DNA of 9,744 nt from Clostridia bacterium (GTDB taxonomy: Bacteria; Bacillota; Clostridia; Oscillospirales; QAKW01). Position numbers and translations under genes: made by a program. The notes under the pieces are model-generated. The model had not been told where the DNA came from. It saw only the letters and a list, made by a program, of their open reading frames with translations, and did not search any database. Shown here in pieces: positions 4,924 through 9,744 of this stretch (its first letter is position 1; the number at the start of each line of letters is the position of its first letter). The DNA lies in contig JAFSBD010000100.1 of NCBI GenBank assembly GCA_017442025.1, positions 1-9,744 of the forward strand, given 5' to 3'.

Positions 4924-7752
4924 TTACTTTACACCAAATTTCTTGAGATATGCCCCGGTATAGCTTTCCTTGCAGTTCGCTACCGTCTCCGGCGTTCCGG
5001 TCACCAAGACCGCACCGCCTCGATCCCCGCCCTCAGGGCCTAAATCAATGATATAATCAGCAGTCTTAATAATATCGAGATTATGCTCGATAACAACAAC
5101 CGTGTTGCCGCTTTCTACCAACCGTTGCAAGACAGTGATCAGCATCTGAACATCTGCGGTATGAAGCCCGGTGGTGGGTTCATCCAAAATATAAATCGTT
5201 TGCCCTGTCGAGCGTTTGGAGAGTTCTGTTGCCAATTTTACCCGCTGGGCCTCACCGCCTGATAAGGTTGTGGAAGGTTGGCCGATCTTAACATAAGAGA
5301 GACCTACATCATAAAGAGTTTGAAGTTTACGGCGGATTTTAGGGTGGTTTTCGAAGAAATACAAGCCCTCCTCCACCGTCATATCCAACACATCGGAGAT
5401 GGACTTATCTTTATACTTCACCTCCAACGTTTCTCGATTATACCGCTTTCCTTTGCAGACCTCGCAAGGAATATAGACATCGGGCAAAAAATGCATTTCA
5501 ATTTTAATGATGCCATCCCCTTGGCAGGCTTCGCAACGACCGCCGCGAACATTAAAAGAAAATCGGCTGGAGCTGTATCCTCTGGCCTTGGCACCGTTGG
5601 TGGATGCAAACAGATCGCGAATATCGGTAAAAACAGAGGTATAAGTTGCAGGATTGGAACGCGGCGTTCTTCCGATGGGCGATTGATCAATATCGATCAC
5701 CTTATCCAGATGTTCAATTCCTTTGATCTTCTTCACTTTGCCTGGGAAAGTTTTTGCGCCGTTGAGTTCATGGGCCAACGTTTTATAAAGAACGGAATTA
5801 ACAAGGGAGGATTTCCCTGAACCGGAAACGCCGGTTACGCAAGTAAATGTGCCTAATGGGATCTGAACATCGATTTTCTTCAGATTATTTTCTTCTGCGC
5901 TGATAATTTCAAGAATATTGCCGTTTCCTTTGCGGCGTTCAGCTGGAATTTCAATTTTCTTTTTCCCGCTGAGATATTGGCCGGTCAAGGATTCTTCGCA
6001 TTCCATCAGTTCCTCAGGCGTTCCGTTAAAGATCACCTCGCCGCCGTGGATCCCCGCGCCCGGCCCGATATCAACGATATGGTCGGCCGCCCGCATAGTA
6101 TCTTCATCATGCTCCACAACGATCAGTGTGTTTCCGAGATCACGCAAGCGTTGCAATGTGGCAATCAATTTATCGTTATCCCGTTGATGCAAGCCGATGG
6201 AGGGCTCATCCAAAATATAGAGTACCCCCATCAGAGAGGAGCCGATCTGCGTTGCCAGGCGGATTCTTTGGCTTTCCCCGCCGGACAATGTTCCCGCGCT
6301 GCGCGAGAGCGTCAGATATTCCAGGCCCACGCTGCTGAGAAAGGTAAGTCGCTCGACAATTTCTTTTAAAACACGGCGGCCAATCAACTGATCCTTTTCA
6401 GAAAGAGAGATATTTTGGAAAAATTCGATGGCAGAAGTGATGGAAAAATCGGTGATTTCCGCAATATTTTTATCCCCCACCGTTACGCCCAAAATATCTT
6501 TCTTCAAACGCTTTCCTTGGCAGGACATGCAGGGACAATCGCTCATGACATATTCAATTTCGCGACGAATAAAATCGCTGTTTGTTTCCTTAAAACGACG
6601 TTCCAGGTTGGGAATAACTCCCTCAAAAGAACTGTTATAGGCAACCGATCCAAAGGAAGAATTGCGTTGCATTTCCAGTTTTTCGCCGTTGTTTCCGTAA
6701 AGAAGTATATTTTGTTGTTTTTCAGTCAGCTCTTCAAAGGGTGTATCGAGAGAAAAGTTATATTTTTCACTCAAAGCCCGAAAATACATTCGGGCAATGT
6801 TATCTGATCCCGAAAGATACCATCCGCTCGCTCTTATCGCCCCTTCATTAATGGAAAGGTTGGGCTTAGGCACAACTAAAGCAGGGTCTACTTTCATCAA
6901 AAACCCCAGGCCATCGCACTCGGGGCAGGCACCAAAAGGATTATTAAACGAAAACATTCTTGGGGAAAGTTCTTCCATGGAAAAACCGTGTTCCGGGCAG
7001 GTGAAATCTTGGGAAAAGAGGATCTCTTCTTCCCCTTCGGGTGCAATAATCACTAAGCCATCCGCTTGATGAAGGGCTGTTTCGATAGAATCCGTCAGCC
7101 GTTGCTGGATCCCCTCTTTCATAATCAGGCGGTCCACAACGATTTCAATACTATGCTTGATGTTTTTTTCAAGCTTGATCTCTTCGGAAAGGTCGTAAAG
7201 ATTTCCGTCCACACGAACGCGGGCAAAACCGCTGCGTTTTGCGTCTTCTAAAAGTTTCTGATGTTCGCCCTTTCTGGCGCGCACCACCGGGGCAAGAACC
7301 GTCAACCGCGTCCGCTCGGGAAGAGTGCAAACCTGATCTACAATCTGATCCACCGTTTGTTGGGTGATCTCGCGCCCGCAAACCGGGCAATGAGGTTTAC
7401 CAATCCGTGCAAACAGCAGGCGAAGGTAATCATAGATCTCCGTCACAGTACCAACCGTGGAACGAGGATTCTTAGAGGTAGTCTTTTGATCGATGGAAAT
7501 AGCAGGCGATAAACCTGAAATGTTATCTACATCGGGTTTATTCATTTGACCCAAAAACATTCTTGCATAGGAAGATAAACTCTCTACATATCTTCTGCGT
7601 CCTTCTGCATAAATCGTATCAAAAGCCAAAGAGGTTTTACCGGAGCCGGAAAGCCCGGTAAAAACAATCAACTTATCTCTCGGAATCTTGAGATCGATAT
7701 TTTTGAGGTTATTCTCCTTGGCGCCTTTAATTGTAATGAATTCTTTATTCAT
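4924..7752 (-). CDS. uvrA: Excinuclease ABC subunit A (UvrA)
   Basis: UvrA is the dimeric ABC-family ATPase that scans DNA for bulky lesions and loads UvrB in nucleotide excision repair. The 942 residues match the usual length (about 940). Visible features are Walker A1 GLSGSGKT (33-40), ABC signature 1 LSGGESQ (489-495) with Walker B ILDEPS (D515/E516), Walker A2 GVSGSGKS (641-648), and signature 2 LSGGEAQ (830-836) with ILDEPT (D857/E858). The C-terminal zinc module is canonical C740-x2-C743-x19-C763-x2-C766. The first zinc module reads C252-x2-H255-x20-C276-x2-C279, with His where E. coli has Cys. This should still bind zinc. The start overlaps the uvrB stop by 8 bases, with AAAGGAG 6 bases upstream. 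The gene is intact. Confidence 0.98.
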   Translation of the reverse strand: MNKEFITIKGAKENNLKNIDLKIPRDKLIVFTGLSGSGKTSLAFDTIYAEGRRRYVESLSSYARMFLGQMNKPDVDNISGLSPAISIDQKTTSKNPRSTVGTVTEIYDYLRLLFARIGKPHCPVCGREITQQTVDQIVDQVCTLPERTRLTVLAPVVRARKGEHQKLLEDAKRSGFARVRVDGNLYDLSEEIKLEKNIKHSIEIVVDRLIMKEGIQQRLTDSIETALHQADGLVIIAPEGEEEILFSQDFTCPEHGFSMEELSPRMFSFNNPFGACPECDGLGFLMKVDPALVVPKPNLSINEGAIRASGWYLSGSDNIARMYFRALSEKYNFSLDTPFEELTEKQQNILLYGNNGEKLEMQRNSSFGSVAYNSSFEGVIPNLERRFKETNSDFIRREIEYVMSDCPCMSCQGKRLKKDILGVTVGDKNIAEITDFSITSAIEFFQNISLSEKDQLIGRRVLKEIVERLTFLSSVGLEYLTLSRSAGTLSGGESQRIRLATQIGSSLMGVLYILDEPSIGLHQRDNDKLIATLQRLRDLGNTLIVVEHDEDTMRAADHIVDIGPGAGIHGGEVIFNGTPEELMECEESLTGQYLSGKKKIEIPAERRKGNGNILEIISAEENNLKKIDVQIPLGTFTCVTGVSGSGKSSLVNSVLYKTLAHELNGAKTFPGKVKKIKGIEHLDKVIDIDQSPIGRTPRSNPATYTSVFTDIRDLFASTNGAKARGYSSSRFSFNVRGGRCEACQGDGIIKIEMHFLPDVYIPCEVCKGKRYNRETLEVKYKDKSISDVLDMTVEEGLYFFENHPKIRRKLQTLYDVGLSYVKIGQPSTTLSGGEAQRVKLATELSKRSTGQTIYILDEPTTGLHTADVQMLITVLQRLVESGNTVVVIEHNLDIIKTADYIIDLGPEGGDRGGAVLVTGTPETVANCKESYTGAYLKKFGVK

Positions 7753-9715
7753 CCGAATCTCCTTTTAAAGAGGCAATTTTATCGCGCAGCATAGCCGCAT
7801 ATTCAAATTCAAGCATTCGCGCCGCTTCCTGCATCTGTTTTTCAAGATCTTTGATCATGCGCTGCTTTTCATCCATTGAAAGTTTCAACTTGCGTCTGGA
7901 GGGCGTGGTCGGCACTGCGCCGATTTCCAGAACTTCATGGATTTCTTTTTTAATGGACTGCGGCGTTATTCCATGCTTATTGTTATATTCTGTCTGAATA
8001 GTCCTTCTACGCTCGGTCTCCCGAATTGCATTTTCCATTGAAGCGGTAACTTGATCAGCATACATGATCACACGCCCGTTTGCGTTACGCGCCGCGCGTC
8101 CAATGGTTTGGATCAGAGAGGTTTCGCTGCGCAAAAAGCCCTCTTTATCCGCATCCAGGATGGCAACAAGGGAAACTTCGGGAATATCAAGTCCTTCTCG
8201 CAGCAGATTGATGCCGACAAGGACATCAAAAGACCCCATCCGAAGGTCGCGAACGATCTCCATGCGCTCAACCGTCTTGACATCGTGGTGCAAGTATTTA
8301 ACCTTTACACCCATGCCCTCCAGATATTCCGTCAAATCCTCCGCCATTCGCTTTGTTAACGTCGTTACAAGCACGCGAGAACCCTTTTCGATGCAAAGGT
8401 GGATCTCTTGCAACAGGTCATCCATCTGCCCCTCCACGGGACGAACGGAAATTTTCGGATCCAGCAAGCCGGTCGGGCGGATGATCTGCTCTGCAATTTG
8501 CTCGCTGCGTTCCAATTCATAAGCGGCAGGCGTTGCACTGACGTAGAGGATTTTATCTAAACGATTAGTGAATTCCTGAAAATTCAAGGGGCGGTTATCA
8601 AAAGCTGACGGCAGGCGAAATCCATATTCCACCAGCATCTCTTTGCGAGAACGATCCCCGCCATACATCCCCCGCACCTGGGGTAAGGTTACATGGGATT
8701 CATCAACAATCAGCAGAAAATCATCCCCAAAAAAGTCCAGCAAGGTCGCCGGCGGACTTCCGGGAGCCCGTCCGCTTAAGATGCGGGAATAGTTTTCGAT
8801 TCCGTTACAAAAACCGATCTCTCGAAGCATTTCCAGATCATAGCGTGTACGCCGTTCGATGCGTTGTGCTTCTAAAAGCTTGCCGTTTTCGGTAAAATAA
8901 GCGATGCGATCCTTGAGCTCGCGCTCAATCTCTTTTAAAGCGCTTTCCCGCTTTTCTTCGCCAATGACATAATGAGAAGCAGGGTATATGGCAACATGGG
9001 TAAGATCCCGCTTAAATTCACCGGTCAGATGGTCGATCTCTGAAATGCGATCAATTTCGTCGCCGAAGAATTCAACACGAATAATCGTATCACTGTAAGA
9101 AGGCGGAAAAATCTCCAAAACATCTCCGCGGACACGGAATTTATTGCGGGTAAAATCAAAATCGTTGCGCTCATATTGCACTTCAATAAGATGCTCAATC
9201 ACTTCATCTCGATCTTTAATCATCCCGGGACGCAAGGATAAAACAAGATTTTTATACTCCTCCGGATCACCCAATCCATAGATACAAGAAACGGAAGAAA
9301 CAACAATGGTATCTTTGCGCTCTAATAGCGAAAAAGTGGCGCTATGGCGCAGTTTATCGATCTCATCGTTAATAGAGCTGTCTTTTTCGATATAGGTGTC
9401 CGAGGATGGAATATACGCTTCCGGCTGGAAATAATCGTAGTAGCTTACGAAATATTCCACTGCATTTTCAGGGAAGAACTCGCGAAGCTCGGAGCAAAGC
9501 TGCGCCGCGAGGGTTTTATTATGAGCGAGAACCAATGTCGGCTTATTTACATTGGCAATAACATTGGCCATAGTAAAGGTTTTGCCCGATCCGGTTACAC
9601 CCAACAAAACCTGCTCTTTTAAGCCGTTTTTGATGCCTTCGGTTAATTTTTCGATCGCTTCAGGTTGATCGCCTGTGGGTTTAAATTTTGAATGTAAAAT
9701 AAATTGATCCGGCAT
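7745..9715 (-). CDS. uvrB: Excinuclease ABC subunit B (UvrB)
   Basis: UvrB is the helicase-fold damage-verification subunit that receives DNA from UvrA and recruits UvrC for incision. The 656 residues match the family length. Motifs in order are TGDQP (14-18), Walker A GVTGSGKT (39-46), the beta-hairpin segment YYDYFQPEAYIP (92-103) that inserts between DNA strands, and the Walker B-like VDESH (D338). Then come the SATPA motif, the helicase motif VGINLLREGLDIPEVSLV, and QTIGRAARN. A C-terminal UVR domain (about 618-652) contacts UvrA or UvrC. The ATG at 9715 has AAAGGAG 7 bases upstream, inside the last 29 bases of the window. No promoter or LexA-type box (CGAAC-N4-GTTCG) is visible there, so SOS control cannot be judged. 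It is co-transcribed with uvrA. uvrC is not in the window. Confidence 0.98.
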   Translation of the reverse strand: MPDQFILHSKFKPTGDQPEAIEKLTEGIKNGLKEQVLLGVTGSGKTFTMANVIANVNKPTLVLAHNKTLAAQLCSELREFFPENAVEYFVSYYDYFQPEAYIPSSDTYIEKDSSINDEIDKLRHSATFSLLERKDTIVVSSVSCIYGLGDPEEYKNLVLSLRPGMIKDRDEVIEHLIEVQYERNDFDFTRNKFRVRGDVLEIFPPSYSDTIIRVEFFGDEIDRISEIDHLTGEFKRDLTHVAIYPASHYVIGEEKRESALKEIERELKDRIAYFTENGKLLEAQRIERRTRYDLEMLREIGFCNGIENYSRILSGRAPGSPPATLLDFFGDDFLLIVDESHVTLPQVRGMYGGDRSRKEMLVEYGFRLPSAFDNRPLNFQEFTNRLDKILYVSATPAAYELERSEQIAEQIIRPTGLLDPKISVRPVEGQMDDLLQEIHLCIEKGSRVLVTTLTKRMAEDLTEYLEGMGVKVKYLHHDVKTVERMEIVRDLRMGSFDVLVGINLLREGLDIPEVSLVAILDADKEGFLRSETSLIQTIGRAARNANGRVIMYADQVTASMENAIRETERRRTIQTEYNNKHGITPQSIKKEIHEVLEIGAVPTTPSRRKLKLSMDEKQRMIKDLEKQMQEAARMLEFEYAAMLRDKIASLKGDSDE

Positions 9716-9744
9716 ATTCTCGCTCCTTTCATTTTATTTTTTTC

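Noticed and set aside
6990..7000. Loss of a zinc-binding Cys in the first UvrA zinc module (C-x2-H in place of C-x2-C)
   Set aside because: His can coordinate zinc and I recall similar CPxH versions in Firmicutes UvrA, so I treat it as a normal variant rather than a defect.
9716..9744. Possible LexA/SOS box upstream of uvrB
   Set aside because: Only 29 bases upstream of uvrB are present. They hold the ribosome binding site and an AT-rich stretch, with nothing like CGAAC-N4-GTTCG.

Overview
This is a gene-dense chromosomal window from a low-GC to mid-GC Gram-positive bacterium, most likely an endospore-forming member of the Clostridia/Firmicutes. The evidence is the order yicC(yloC)-remA-gmk-rpoZ-priA, which is typical of Firmicutes. 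Strong AAAGGAG-type ribosome binding sites and a CwlJ-like cortex hydrolase beside a GerQ-like protein support the same assignment. I cannot name the genus. All nine genes lie on the minus strand, so transcription runs from right to left. No gap without a gene exceeds about 125 bases.

In transcription order there are three units. (1) uvrB-uvrA (9715 to 4924) encodes the damage-recognition half of nucleotide excision repair. The genes overlap by 8 bases and the unit ends at a strong intrinsic terminator (4873-4912). (2) A two-gene spore germination unit (4813 to 4034) encodes a CwlJ/SleB-type cortex-lytic hydrolase and a small divergent GerQ-family coat protein, and has its own terminator (3997-4032). 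In Bacillus, GerQ is needed to place CwlJ in the spore coat, so the pairing makes functional sense. (3) A housekeeping operon starts at a clear sigma-A promoter (3931-3966). It encodes the YicC-family endoribonuclease, the RemA DNA-binding regulator, guanylate kinase, the RNA polymerase omega subunit and the primosomal helicase PriA, which runs off the left edge. Its genes are tightly packed (12-base gap, 8-base overlap, 15-base gap, 1-base gap), so translational coupling is likely.

Most of the window is ordinary conserved machinery. The parts worth a second look are the following. The cwlJ/gerQ unit is flanked by an imperfect 21-base inverted repeat (19/21 matches), with one arm in the cwlJ upstream region and the other abutting the -35 box of the yicC promoter. 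The GerQ homologue is divergent and poor in lysine. coaBC is absent between rpoZ and priA. The guanylate kinase motif after its EIE is altered. The remA/gmk and uvrB/uvrA junctions share the same 8-base overlap. I see no RNA genes, CRISPR arrays, insertion sequences or phage genes.
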